NCBI RefSeq assembly: GCF_001641615.1
Contig: NZ_LRRU01000008.1
Location: 45,838-109,837, forward strand
Origin: Pseudoalteromonas gelatinilytica
GTDB lineage: Bacteria > Pseudomonadota > Gammaproteobacteria > Enterobacterales > Alteromonadaceae
Direction: 5' to 3'
Length of the DNA stretch: 64,000 nt
The first letter of the stretch is position 1. Every line of letters starts with the position of its first letter. The notes under the pieces were generated by a model that was not told the origin of the DNA, searched no databases, and saw only the letters and a list, made by a program, of their open reading frames with translations. Made by a program: the position numbers and the translations under genes. This document shows positions 9,052 to 18,352 of the stretch, one piece after another.

Positions 9052-11028
9052 TTAAAAATTAAACCCTACTGATAGCCAATAACGACGACCATCTTCAACA
9101 TATCCGTATTCAGCTTCGGTAATTTCTTTATTAAACAAGTCATAAACACCAAACCCTAACTTAATGCTGCGGCTTAAATCGTAGTTACCGCCAATATCAG
9201 CCAAGGTGTAATCTGGCGCAATTAAGCTGTCTTGCGACGGGCCTGTTGTCGGCTGGCTTTCTTCGCCGCGGTAATGAACACGCAGCCACGTACCTAGCTT
9301 ATCAACCGGGCGCCAATTAACTGAAGTTTGTAAAATATGCTTCGGTAATTGATTAAGTGGGCTGCCTTTGTATTCACCGGTTTTTTGCTCAGAATCGGTG
9401 TAGGTGTAATTGGCACTGACATCAAGCTCACTGGTAATGTCGTAAGATACTGATAACTCAAAACCTTGTGTAACGGCTTCATCCACATTGACATAGGTTG
9501 TTGGCATCGAACCAAACTGGTTTGGTCCATCCGTACACTGGGTGAGTGGGCACGAAATACGGGTAATTTTATCTTCAAATTCGTTGTAAAATACGGTGCT
9601 TGAAAGCGATAAATCACGGCTGGCATCATAGTAGATACCCATTTCGTAGTTTACTGATTTTTCAGGGCTTAAATCTGGGTTACCGTAAATATTACCACCT
9701 CGACTCACTTGCCCCCAGGCCGCGGTAGATTGACGAATATTCGGCGCTCTAAAGCCTGTAGAGATACCCCCTTTTACCGTCAACGATTTAGTCGCTGTAT
9801 ACACACCATACAAACGTGGGCTGAAATGCCCTGAAAAGTTACCATCATGGTCATAACGAAGACCCGTTGTGAGTTTAAACTGCTTCGTTGCTGACCACTC
9901 ATCTTCGGCAAACACTGACCACTGCTCGTTCTCTACATGCGTTAGATCACTAATTTTGTTACTGGTGTAATCATCAAGCTCTTCTTTTAAATAAGCTGCA
10001 CCAAGTGTTGCGTTGTGATCAGTAAATGGCAGCGTCCAACTGGTTTGCGCATCGGTATTTTCGACGTACATTTCGCGCGAAGTATTATCAAATTTATCGT
10101 ACTTTAGGTAGCTGCGTGATGAGCCAAAATCATAAAAACCATTATGACTTAGTGAATATGTTTCTTGGTCGTACTCTGTGGTTGATGACTCTGGGCAGCC
10201 ATTTCGGCCACAGCTTTCACCTTCAGCTAAAGGAGCAACTGTTTTGCCTAATGTTTCGTCAAGTTTTTGTTTTGCAGAGCCTACTTCCAGCATGATTTCG
10301 TGGTTATCAGAAGGCGTTAAGATAAACTTCGCTTTGATATTGCTTTGCTCTTTGCCACGAAAACCTGCTTCAAAATCGTCTTCATCACGCTTTGAAAATT
10401 GACCTGATAATTGCATACCTAATAACTCAGGAATTAAGCCACCCGCGGTGAAAAAGCTTCCTTGGTTAATATTGCCCGATTCACTTGATTCTTGAATCGT
10501 GCTATCTAAACGCAGTTCGCCGTACCACTTTTCTGGTGTTTTGCGGGTAATAATATTGATAACCCCACCAATTGCATCTGAGCCATATAACGACGACATT
10601 GGCCCGCGAATAACCTCAATACGCTCAATTGCCGAAATAGGCGGAGTCCACGCCCCTTCTACACCTGGGCCATCGCTGTTTGGGCGTGTTTCGCGTGAGG
10701 TTTGACGCTGGCCATCAACTAAAATTAAAGTGTATTGGTTGGCCATACCACGAAGGCTAATATCTTTTCTGTCGCCACCACCTGTGACAACCACACCGGG
10801 AACATCGGTCATCGCATCGGTTAGATCACGATAAAAACGTTTTTCAAGCTGCTCTCGATCGATAACACTGATACTGGCTGGCGCCTCTTTTAGCATTTGC
10901 TCGTAACCTGAAGCCGAAACGACGATGACTTCCATATCTTGTTTTTTGTCATCAGCGTATGCAAAATGGGAAAGACCTGCTAACACAGCAGCGGTGAGTG
11001 GTAAAACAGAAGAAACAACCCTCGTCAT
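9052..11028 (-). CDS. irgA: TonB-dependent receptor, IrgA/CirA-like
   Basis: A 658-residue outer-membrane receptor with a signal peptide (to about residue 25, HFAYA), TonB-box-like EVIVVSAS, and a plug with APASISVI, DVPGVVVTGGG, SRETRPNSDG, IERIEVIRGPMSSLYGSDAIGGVINIITRK. The barrel ends in F. These plug motifs are those of the Vibrio IrgA / E. coli CirA-FepA group that takes up catecholate-type siderophores. A divergent LysR gene starts 118 bases away, the same arrangement as the Vibrio cholerae irgA-irgB pair. A Fur-like sequence lies in the shared intergenic region. The ligand is inferred from family; the irgA name is by analogy. Confidence 0.85.
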   Translation of the reverse strand: MTRVVSSVLPLTAAVLAGLSHFAYADDKKQDMEVIVVSASGYEQMLKEAPASISVIDREQLEKRFYRDLTDAMTDVPGVVVTGGGDRKDISLRGMANQYTLILVDGQRQTSRETRPNSDGPGVEGAWTPPISAIERIEVIRGPMSSLYGSDAIGGVINIITRKTPEKWYGELRLDSTIQESSESGNINQGSFFTAGGLIPELLGMQLSGQFSKRDEDDFEAGFRGKEQSNIKAKFILTPSDNHEIMLEVGSAKQKLDETLGKTVAPLAEGESCGRNGCPESSTTEYDQETYSLSHNGFYDFGSSRSYLKYDKFDNTSREMYVENTDAQTSWTLPFTDHNATLGAAYLKEELDDYTSNKISDLTHVENEQWSVFAEDEWSATKQFKLTTGLRYDHDGNFSGHFSPRLYGVYTATKSLTVKGGISTGFRAPNIRQSTAAWGQVSRGGNIYGNPDLSPEKSVNYEMGIYYDASRDLSLSSTVFYNEFEDKITRISCPLTQCTDGPNQFGSMPTTYVNVDEAVTQGFELSVSYDITSELDVSANYTYTDSEQKTGEYKGSPLNQLPKHILQTSVNWRPVDKLGTWLRVHYRGEESQPTTGPSQDSLIAPDYTLADIGGNYDLSRSIKLGFGVYDLFNKEITEAEYGYVEDGRRYWLSVGFNF

Positions 11029-11058
11029 AATAATACTCCGTGACTTTTTGTTTATAAA

Positions 11059-11073
11059 TGATAATAATTAGCG
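11059..11073. promoter_or_regulatory. Possible Fur site between the receptor and the LysR gene
   Basis: TGATAATAATTAGCG matches the left half and centre of a 7-1-7 Fur unit but has three mismatches on the right. Its place just upstream of an iron-receptor gene supports the call. Confidence 0.45.
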
Positions 11074-11146
11074 TTTGCATACTAATGAGAAGTCCCGATT
11101 TTCACAATTTACGATTTCTTAAAACTGAATTAAGAAGGCCTGAACC

Positions 11147-12055
11147 ATGAATTCCAAGCTGATCAAAACATTGCGTGTATTTTCTCGTACTGTTGAAACG
11201 GGCAATATGAGCAGTGCAGCTGCAGAGTTATCGATGACCACATCGGCTGTCAGTCAACACATTAAGCAATTAGAGCAAGAAATCGGGTTAAGCCTATTTA
11301 ACCGCAGCCCACGTGAACTCACATTAACCGAAGCAGGCCACTTGTATTATCAAAGCTGTTTGAAAATGTTGGCACTGGCTGATCAAGCCAGTACACAGTT
11401 ACAACACTTACAAAATAAACCCAGTGGTGAGCTCAAATTAGTTGCGCCTGTGGGATTTGGTGGCGGCCTATTAAGCGAGCCATTAGATCGCTTAATCAAC
11501 GAGTTTGATGATTTACGTATTCAGTTAATTTTGACTGATGAGCCAATTGATATGATCAAATGCGGCGCTGATCTAGCGATTGCGATTGGCCCATTAACTG
11601 ACTCTAACCTCGTTGCTCGTAAGTTAGCTACTTGGCCGTTAAAGCTATGTGCTCATAAAGACCATGCAATTAGCAAACTTGATAAGGCCAGTTGGGAAGA
11701 TCTAGGTAACTTTGCCCGTATCGCGCACAGCAACGCCGACAGTAATGCGTTTAACCCGTTAACGCTGGCAAGTAAGCCATTACCAAAAGCAAAAATCACC
11801 GTAAATAATATGCAAAGCTTAATTAAATTAGTGTGTGATGGTGTTGGCTATGGCGTGCTACCAGAGCCAGAAGTAAGGCATTTATTAAAATCGAAAGAGC
11901 TGGTTGAAATTGCACCCGAATGGGCAATGCCAAATTACACTGTTTATGCCGTGACTCCAGCGAGAGACAGCTTAGCGGCAAAAACAAAAACCGCCATTGA
12001 TACATTAAGACTGTGCTTTAACCATGTGTCTAAGCAAGTTGAATTAGTTGATTAA
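11147..12055 (+). CDS. LysR-family regulator divergent from the IrgA-like receptor
   Basis: A 302-residue LysR-type regulator: winged helix-turn-helix at residues 5-62 (GNMSSAAAELSMTTSAVSQHI) and a periplasmic-binding-like effector domain from about residue 90. It is read away from the receptor gene with a 118-base gap containing a Fur-like sequence. In Vibrio cholerae a LysR protein, IrgB, activates irgA from the same position. I infer a similar local activator role from arrangement, not from sequence identity to IrgB. Effector unknown. Confidence 0.8.
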   Translation: MNSKLIKTLRVFSRTVETGNMSSAAAELSMTTSAVSQHIKQLEQEIGLSLFNRSPRELTLTEAGHLYYQSCLKMLALADQASTQLQHLQNKPSGELKLVAPVGFGGGLLSEPLDRLINEFDDLRIQLILTDEPIDMIKCGADLAIAIGPLTDSNLVARKLATWPLKLCAHKDHAISKLDKASWEDLGNFARIAHSNADSNAFNPLTLASKPLPKAKITVNNMQSLIKLVCDGVGYGVLPEPEVRHLLKSKELVEIAPEWAMPNYTVYAVTPARDSLAAKTKTAIDTLRLCFNHVSKQVELVD

Positions 12056-12067
12056 CTCTCATCAAGG

Positions 12068-12102
12068 ATAATACCCATTTGACGTATGCGGATGGGTATT
12101 CT
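12068..12102. terminator. Stem-loop between convergent genes
   Basis: AATACCCAT...ATGGGTATT inverted repeat lying between the convergent LysR and LysE genes. There is no clear T-run, so termination is possible but not certain. Confidence 0.4.
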
Positions 12103-12113
12103 CCAAATTAGCG

Positions 12114-12731
12114 TTAACCCAGCGCCAGCCAAACGCCCACACACATCATTAGCGCACCAGCAATACGGTTTAACCACTTCACATTATCGCCTTTATCTAA
12201 AAACAGCCTTAAGCTCTTTCCGCCTGTTGCGTAAATCAACATACAGATAAATTCGCTCAGCATAATAATGCTCACTAATACAGCAAGCTGTGGGGCAACT
12301 GCTAAATCAACATTAATAAACGGAGGGAGTAAAGAAATCATAAATGCCCACCCTTTTGGGTTTGCAATGGCAGTAATATAACCCTGCGAAAACAATTGCC
12401 CACGACCAATTTGTTGCTGTGTATCATCATTAGGTTTAAAGCTGGTTTTAGCGCGCCACATATTAACACCTAAGTATATTAAGTACGCACCACCTAGGTA
12501 TTTTAAAAAGGCAAATAAGTCAGGGTAATTAAGCATAATACTAGCAACCCCAATCACCGCAGCAATGGCTACCGTGGCAACGCCTAACACCTCACCGACC
12601 ATCATCCACAGCGTACGTCTAACGCCCACACTCATCCCTAACGTCATGGCAAGCGTCATACACATACCTGGAGTAATAGACACAAAGAAAAAGGTCGGAA
12701 TAAAAACCGCGAGTACTGCTAAATCGAGCAT
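12114..12731 (-). CDS. LysE/RhtB-family amino-acid exporter
   Basis: A 205-residue membrane protein with six hydrophobic segments and the family hallmark near the N-terminus (FVSITPGMCMTLAMTLGMSVGVRR), then GGAYLIYLGVNMWR in the middle and ITAIANPKGWAFM before the fourth segment. These features define the LysE/RhtB family of amino-acid efflux permeases. I start it at the ATG at 12731; a GTG at 12743 is also in frame and neither has a convincing Shine-Dalgarno sequence. Substrate cannot be deduced. Confidence 0.8.
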   Translation of the reverse strand: MLDLAVLAVFIPTFFFVSITPGMCMTLAMTLGMSVGVRRTLWMMVGEVLGVATVAIAAVIGVASIMLNYPDLFAFLKYLGGAYLIYLGVNMWRAKTSFKPNDDTQQQIGRGQLFSQGYITAIANPKGWAFMISLLPPFINVDLAVAPQLAVLVSIIMLSEFICMLIYATGGKSLRLFLDKGDNVKWLNRIAGALMMCVGVWLALG

Positions 12732-12822
12732 AAATGCAATCACATGTTTATTGCTTAAAAAGAGAAAGCGATTAAATCACATTCACTTAAATAAGCAAAC
12801 AAACACGCGATTGCTAACAGGC

Positions 12823-13584
12823 TTATAAAAACATACCACCTGATGCTTCAATGCGCTGCCCGGTCACCCAACGGTTTTCATCACCGAGTAGCTGCGCAAT
12901 CATAGGACCAATGTCATCAGCTTGGCCAACGCGCCCCATGGCTGTATATGAACTGACTAATTGCGCAACCTGCTCATTATCACGGACAGCACCGCCACCA
13001 AAATCAGTGGCAATTGCACCGGGTGCGACGACATTCACGGCAATATTGCGACCAGCAAGTTCTTTTGCCAGGTATTTGGTTAATACCTCAACGGCCCCTT
13101 TCATGGTGGCGTAGGCCGCTTTTCCTGGTAATGCAAAACGTGTCAGCCCTGAAGATAAGTTAATAATACGCCCGCCATCATTGATCATCTGATGCAGTGT
13201 TTGCGTTAAGAAAAACACTCCTTTTACATGTACATTCATCAAATTATCAAACATAGCTTCACTGGTATCAGCAAATGCACTATCACTGCCATGACCTGCA
13301 TTATTGATTAAATAATCAAATCGAGAGGTTTGCCATTGTGTTACTAAGGTACTTTCAAGTGTTTGTTTGAATTCAGCAAAACCTAAAATATCGCTCACAT
13401 CAAGTTGGATGGCGACGGCTTTTGCCCCTAGCGCTGCGACTTCCTCTACAACTTGCTGCGCTTCATCTTTATGGCTTCTGTAAGTAAATACGCAATCAAT
13501 GTTCTTACGTGCCAAACTTAAAACTGTATTTTTACCTAAACCGCGATTACCACCTGTGATCACTGCAATTTTGTTGCTCATCAT
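12823..13584 (-). CDS. Short-chain dehydrogenase/reductase
   Basis: A 253-residue classical SDR. The Rossmann glycine motif TGGNRGLG lies near residue 9, NNAG near 85, the catalytic serine in INLSSG, and the YATMK catalytic Tyr/Lys pair near 160. Substrate is unknown; such enzymes reduce or oxidise carbonyl/alcohol groups with NAD(P). The ATG at 13584 is chosen because AAAGG lies five bases upstream. A divergent LysR gene starts 106 bases away and probably controls it. Confidence 0.85.
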   Translation of the reverse strand: MMSNKIAVITGGNRGLGKNTVLSLARKNIDCVFTYRSHKDEAQQVVEEVAALGAKAVAIQLDVSDILGFAEFKQTLESTLVTQWQTSRFDYLINNAGHGSDSAFADTSEAMFDNLMNVHVKGVFFLTQTLHQMINDGGRIINLSSGLTRFALPGKAAYATMKGAVEVLTKYLAKELAGRNIAVNVVAPGAIATDFGGGAVRDNEQVAQLVSSYTAMGRVGQADDIGPMIAQLLGDENRWVTGQRIEASGGMFL

Positions 13585-13690
13585 GTTTACCTTTTGCTTT
13601 GGAGTTATTTTGAGCAACCAGTATATTTACACTGCAAAACCAGATAAACCATGTAAAATTGAATTAACTGTTCGTAAATAACAAACAATC

Positions 13691-14596
13691 ATGAATGAAC
13701 TAAATGCCATGAAAACCTTTGTTCAGGTTGCAGAGCTAAAAAGCTTTTCGGCTGCAGCACTTGCACTGAGCATGCCTAAATCATCTGTCTCGCAGTTGGT
13801 CAAACAACTCGAAGATACGTTAGGTGCTCGGCTTCTAAACCGCACAACAAGGCGAGTCACGCTGACCAACGAAGGCACAGTTTTTTATCAGCGCTGCAAA
13901 GATATGCTTGCTGATATAGACGAACTACAAACCCTTTTTCATAAAAAAGACGAAGCGTTATCAGGGCGTCTTAGAGTAGATATGCCACAGCCAATTAGCA
14001 GACGCTTAGTGCTGCCGAATCTAGACAGTTTTTTATCTGCACACCCACAATTAGAGATTGAACTGAGTAGTTCTGACAGACGAGTTAACCTAATTGAAGA
14101 AGGCTTTGATTGTGTAGTACGAGTCGGTCAATTAGAAGACTCATCGCTGATTGCGAAAAGAATTGGCCACTGCCCGATGATTAACTGTGTAAGCCCAGGT
14201 TATATTAAAAACTTTGGCAACATCACAAAGCTTAGCGATTTAGCCGAGCACTACATTGTTCGCTATAGCCAAACACTCGGTCAACTTGACCCCGGCTTTG
14301 AATACCAGGATACACAAGGCGATTGGCAAACCCTCACCATGAAATCACAGCTCACAGTCAACAATACGGATGCTTATAAAGCAGCGTGTTTAGCAGGGCT
14401 TGGCCTTATTCAAGTGCCTCGTCATGGAGTTCTCGACGAGCTCAGCCGTGGTGAACTTATCCAAGTTTTACCTGACTACAATTTACCACCCATGCCTATG
14501 AATATCGTCTACCCAAATCGACGTCACTTACCAAGGCGCACCCGAGTATTTATTGATTGGTTAAGCGAGCAATTAAAACCGATTACCCAGAGTTAG
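13691..14596 (+). CDS. LysR-family regulator divergent from the SDR gene
   Basis: A 301-residue LysR protein with an N-terminal winged helix-turn-helix (residues 4-62, KSFSAAALALSMPKSSVSQ) and a substrate-binding domain of the CrgA/DmlR-like subgroup (GRLRVDMPQPISRRLVLP). The divergent arrangement with the SDR gene suggests it regulates that gene and itself. Inducer unknown. Confidence 0.8.
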   Translation: MNELNAMKTFVQVAELKSFSAAALALSMPKSSVSQLVKQLEDTLGARLLNRTTRRVTLTNEGTVFYQRCKDMLADIDELQTLFHKKDEALSGRLRVDMPQPISRRLVLPNLDSFLSAHPQLEIELSSSDRRVNLIEEGFDCVVRVGQLEDSSLIAKRIGHCPMINCVSPGYIKNFGNITKLSDLAEHYIVRYSQTLGQLDPGFEYQDTQGDWQTLTMKSQLTVNNTDAYKAACLAGLGLIQVPRHGVLDELSRGELIQVLPDYNLPPMPMNIVYPNRRHLPRRTRVFIDWLSEQLKPITQS

Positions 14597-14680
14597 TGTT
14601 AAATAAATACTCGGCTCATTGTTAAATCGATTCTTTTAAAGCGGCTTCTAATAATAACAAAAACACTACCTTTAAAATAA

Positions 14681-14710
14681 AAATCCCCGCTTAAAGGGCG
14701 GGGATTTTTT
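14681..14710. terminator. Bidirectional intrinsic terminator
   Basis: AATCCCCGC-TTAAAG-GGCGGGGATT stem with a T-run on the plus strand and A-rich sequence on the left. It sits between the convergent LysR and S9 peptidase genes. Confidence 0.85.
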
Positions 14711-14728
14711 ATATAAGTAACTAAATAA

Positions 14729-17182
14729 TTACTGAGTAACACCGTCAGCGGCAACTGGCTCTGCGGGTTTTTCGTCACTTAATAAGTATTTATCTAACCA
14801 CTGCTCTTGCTCCCAAAGTACATGCAGCAAGCTCTTACGAGCGCGATAGCCATGCGCCTCATAAGGTAACATCACTAAGCGGGCTTCTTTACCTAGGCCT
14901 TTTAATGCAGCGTACATACGCTCACTTTGCATTGGGAAGGTACCCGAGTTTGGATCTTCTTGACCGTGGATCATCAGCATAGGCTCATTGATTTTCTCAG
15001 CGTGGAAAAACGGTGACATAGCCGCATACACATCTTGCGCTTGCCAAAAATCACGCTCTTCACCTTGGAAACCAAATGGCGTTAGGGTGCGGTTGTAAGC
15101 ACCACTGCGGGCAATACCGGTTTTAAATAAGTCGCTGTGCGCTAATAAATTCGCCACCATAAAGGCACCATAAGAGTGACCGGCAATCGCAATTTTGTCT
15201 TTATCTGCCACACCCTTTTCAACAAGTACATCTACCGCAGCCTTAGCACTTGCCACCAGCTGCTTACGGAATAAGTCGTTCGGCTCTTTACCGTCAACAC
15301 CCACAATTGGCATTTTCGGGTCGTCAAATACGGCAATACCTTTTGCAAGATAAGGCATTGGTCCCCAATAACCGATATAAGTAAACTCATATGGCGATTC
15401 GCGCATTTGTGACGCAACGGCTTTATCTTTATATTCAAGCGGATAAGCCCACATTAGAACTGGTAACGGGCCTTGAGTTGCATCATAACCCGGCGGCAAA
15501 TAAAGCGTACCACTAAGCTCAACGCCGTCATCACGCTTGTATCGAATTAACTCTTTAGTCACTCCTTTAAATTCTGGGTAAGGGTGCTCAAAAGTCGTAA
15601 GTTGGGTCAGGGTATTATCGTCTAGGTCGCGAATAAAGAAGTTAGGTTGCTCAGTTTTAGATTCGCGAATGGTAATTAAACGCTCGCCTTCGTCATCAAG
15701 CATGGCACGCACACGCTCATAATATGGCGCTTCTGATTGCCAAACGCGTGTTGTGGTATTGGTTTTTACATCATAACGGTCTAAAAACGGAATATTGCCT
15801 TGTTCAGAGGCACCATTACCACGTAAGAAAAGATAACGCCCGCCAACAACTTTTAATACGTCAGCGCCTAAATCATTCTTTTCATAGATTGGGTAACCTG
15901 GATCTTTATAAGCATCGTTATAGCTGCGCTCTGAAAATAGCACGCGGTTTTTATCTGCGTTACGCGGTTGAATTACAAAGACGCGCTCTTGTCGGTCGCT
16001 AAAGCGCCACTCAGATAACAAAGCAACATTGCCATTGCCCCAAGCGATTGAATCAAATCGGCGTTCGACTTTAGCAAATAACTGTGCATCACGTTTAAAA
16101 GGTGCTCTTAGGCTATAAAGGTGATCGTGATAAGGCACGTCGGTTTTCATATCGCCGCCGTCTTGCGCTTCTGCCCAAATGACCTCAGCCCCTTGATCTG
16201 CTCGCCATTGAAAATCACGGCGACCGGTTCTAACACTGTCATAGCCTTGTGGAATGTTATCAGCTAAAGGCTGCTTCGCAAGCTCTGCTAGCGTATAGCC
16301 ACGCATGCCCCAAATTTGCCAAGTTGCAGCAAATCGGCTGTAAGGCACTTGATACGAAAAAGGCTCATCAATCATACCAACCAAAATATTGGTAGAATCA
16401 GGCGAGACCGAAAACGATTTAATTAAGCCCGGTTGACCAATTGGTTGGCCTTGACCACTGAGCGGAATATAAGTCAATTGGCTTTGTGCAAAGAATTTAA
16501 ATTGCGCTTCATCATATGGGCTAGTTAGCAAGTTTTGATAAGTACGCGCAGGTGCTTTTTCCCCACTGCTTTGTTGGATAACCGGCACGACTTGCGTGCT
16601 GTCATTGCTGATGCGCGTTTTACCAATATTGACCGCGGCATTAGCAACAATGGCGCTACTATCTGGCAGCCAAGTGTAAGGTGTGCTGGTTAAAACCGAG
16701 TTCAGCGAGGTATCACTGAGTTGGCGGGCTTGTTTAGTACTTACATTATAAACCCATAGATTAGCACTCGTTGCTTGCTCAACCACAAACGCCAAGTACT
16801 GGCTGTCGCTTGACCAACTTGGTGAACGTAAAATACCGTTTGGCAAACCCGACACAACAATTTCAGAACCGGTTTCGACATGCTTAAGCACTAAAGATGT
16901 AAATTTATTTCGTTCTCTCGAGCGCGAGAAATTAGCTGGATTAAGCTTAATACCTGCAAGCTTTAACTCTTCTTTGGCTAAGTCTTGTAAGGTATCGATG
17001 CGTTTTCTATCAAATAACGCCAACCACTGACCATCATTGGATAAATAACTACTCGGTGCAAGCTTAGCATCAACCACAGCAGCCAGTGCAGGCGATGGGG
17101 TTTGATAACCTTGATTGGCAAAACTGGGTGTGCAAACAGCTGCGCCAATGACCAGCGCAAAAAGCAATTTGAATGCTTTCAT
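14729..17182 (-). CDS. Secreted S9 family peptidase (glutamyl endopeptidase/S9D-like)
   Basis: An 817-residue protein: signal peptide (about 1-22, TPSFA), an N-terminal beta-propeller domain of WD/TolB-like repeats, and a C-terminal alpha/beta-hydrolase domain. The catalytic serine is in GHSYGAFMVANLLAH, the aspartate in HGQEDPNSGTFP, and the histidine in YEAHGYRARKS. The ANLLAHSDLF and ARSGAYNRTLTPFG blocks are typical of the S9D glutamyl-endopeptidase group. It probably degrades peptides in the periplasm or outside the cell. The ATG at 17182 follows AAGGA; a longer upstream frame is rejected because it masks the signal peptide. A LacI-type gene is divergent. Confidence 0.85.
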   Translation of the reverse strand: MKAFKLLFALVIGAAVCTPSFANQGYQTPSPALAAVVDAKLAPSSYLSNDGQWLALFDRKRIDTLQDLAKEELKLAGIKLNPANFSRSRERNKFTSLVLKHVETGSEIVVSGLPNGILRSPSWSSDSQYLAFVVEQATSANLWVYNVSTKQARQLSDTSLNSVLTSTPYTWLPDSSAIVANAAVNIGKTRISNDSTQVVPVIQQSSGEKAPARTYQNLLTSPYDEAQFKFFAQSQLTYIPLSGQGQPIGQPGLIKSFSVSPDSTNILVGMIDEPFSYQVPYSRFAATWQIWGMRGYTLAELAKQPLADNIPQGYDSVRTGRRDFQWRADQGAEVIWAEAQDGGDMKTDVPYHDHLYSLRAPFKRDAQLFAKVERRFDSIAWGNGNVALLSEWRFSDRQERVFVIQPRNADKNRVLFSERSYNDAYKDPGYPIYEKNDLGADVLKVVGGRYLFLRGNGASEQGNIPFLDRYDVKTNTTTRVWQSEAPYYERVRAMLDDEGERLITIRESKTEQPNFFIRDLDDNTLTQLTTFEHPYPEFKGVTKELIRYKRDDGVELSGTLYLPPGYDATQGPLPVLMWAYPLEYKDKAVASQMRESPYEFTYIGYWGPMPYLAKGIAVFDDPKMPIVGVDGKEPNDLFRKQLVASAKAAVDVLVEKGVADKDKIAIAGHSYGAFMVANLLAHSDLFKTGIARSGAYNRTLTPFGFQGEERDFWQAQDVYAAMSPFFHAEKINEPMLMIHGQEDPNSGTFPMQSERMYAALKGLGKEARLVMLPYEAHGYRARKSLLHVLWEQEQWLDKYLLSDEKPAEPVAADGVTQ

Positions 17183-17248
17183 GTTCGTTCCTTTTTCGTT
17201 TTTATTTTCTATTCTGTAAACAAGTAGAACATGTTTGCAGCATTTCAT

Positions 17249-17266
17249 AAAGAGTTTCGACTCTTT
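17249..17266. promoter_or_regulatory. Inverted repeat between S9 peptidase and LacI genes
   Basis: AAAGAGT-TTCG-ACTCTTT, two perfect 7-base arms, lies in the divergent promoter region. It is a candidate operator for the adjacent LacI protein. The sequence TTCGACTCTTT also occurs near 34150, upstream of the other LacI gene. No experimental support. Confidence 0.4.
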
Positions 17267-17344
17267 TAGCAGCCAATCAGTGACTTAAACTGCTAAATTA
17301 CGCTAAAATAAAAGCACTCTATTCACCACTTTTTGCTAATAAAA

Positions 17345-18352
17345 ATGAAAAAATCGACAGGCAAAGTCACAATTTGGGATGTTGCTGAACAAGCGCAAGT
17401 TTCAAAATCAACCGTGTCTTTGGTCCTTACCAACAGTGATAAGGTCAGTAAAAAAAGTAAAGAAAAAGTACTGGCTGCCATTGATAAGCTTGGTTATGTG
17501 TATAACCGTGATGCTGCAGCACTTCGCAGCAAACGCTCAAACCTCGTTGCGTTGGTTATAAACGACTTAACCAACCCCTATTCAGCTCAGCTTGCTGTTG
17601 GTCTCGAAAAACACATTTTTGAACTTGGCATGCTGCCAATGCTCGTGAATATTGCAGAGTGTGTAGAAAGACAAACCCAAGTGGTAAAAACCTTAAAAGA
17701 ATACAACGTTTCGGCGTTCATCATGTGTCCGGCTCCGGGCACACAACAGCAGTGGCAGGATGATTTAATAAATAGCGGCTTTCCGGTTATTAATATCATG
17801 CGTGAAATTCCGTTTTCAGCAGCGCCGTGTATTTTGCCTGACAACAAAAAAGGCACGCACATTTCAACCAGCCATATTTTATCACAAGGCATTGAAGAAA
17901 TAGCCTTTTTAGGCGGCACGGCAGAAATATCTGATTACCATGAACGGTTAAGTGGTTTTTTGTCTGCGCTTGATCAATTTAATATCACCGATGAAAAACC
18001 CGTTATTCAAGCGCCGACAAATCGCCAAGGGGGCCGAGAAGCCTTTAATACCCTTATAGAGCAAGCACCAAATACCAAAGCCATTGTCTGTTTTAATGAT
18101 GTGATTGCCTATGGCGCGATTGAAGCAATGCGTCAACACGGCCTAGAGCCGGGTCAAGATATCAAAGTTATTGGCTTTGATGACTTAGAAGATTCGCGCT
18201 TAATGCTGCCTTCTCTTTCAACCATCGCCATTAATGCCGATGAAATCGGTAAACGCACCTGTCAGGTGTTAAAAGAACTCTTAGATAAATCAACACCCCC
18301 AGTTCGCACTTTGGTGGATGTTAACTTAAAAATACGAGACTCAAGTCAATGA
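17345..18352 (+). CDS. LacI-family regulator coupled to a glycosyltransferase
   Basis: A 335-residue LacI/GalR protein. The N-terminal helix-turn-helix and hinge (TIWDVAEQAQVSKSTVSLVLTN) precede a periplasmic-binding-like effector domain ending with IKVIGFDDLEDSRLMLPSLSTI. I start at the ATG at 17345 rather than the upstream in-frame TTG at 17333. Its stop codon overlaps the glycosyltransferase start by four bases (ATGA), so the two are translationally coupled, which is unusual for a LacI repressor. It could regulate the divergent S9 peptidase gene. Effector is unknown. Confidence 0.85.
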   Translation: MKKSTGKVTIWDVAEQAQVSKSTVSLVLTNSDKVSKKSKEKVLAAIDKLGYVYNRDAAALRSKRSNLVALVINDLTNPYSAQLAVGLEKHIFELGMLPMLVNIAECVERQTQVVKTLKEYNVSAFIMCPAPGTQQQWQDDLINSGFPVINIMREIPFSAAPCILPDNKKGTHISTSHILSQGIEEIAFLGGTAEISDYHERLSGFLSALDQFNITDEKPVIQAPTNRQGGREAFNTLIEQAPNTKAIVCFNDVIAYGAIEAMRQHGLEPGQDIKVIGFDDLEDSRLMLPSLSTIAINADEIGKRTCQVLKELLDKSTPPVRTLVDVNLKIRDSSQ

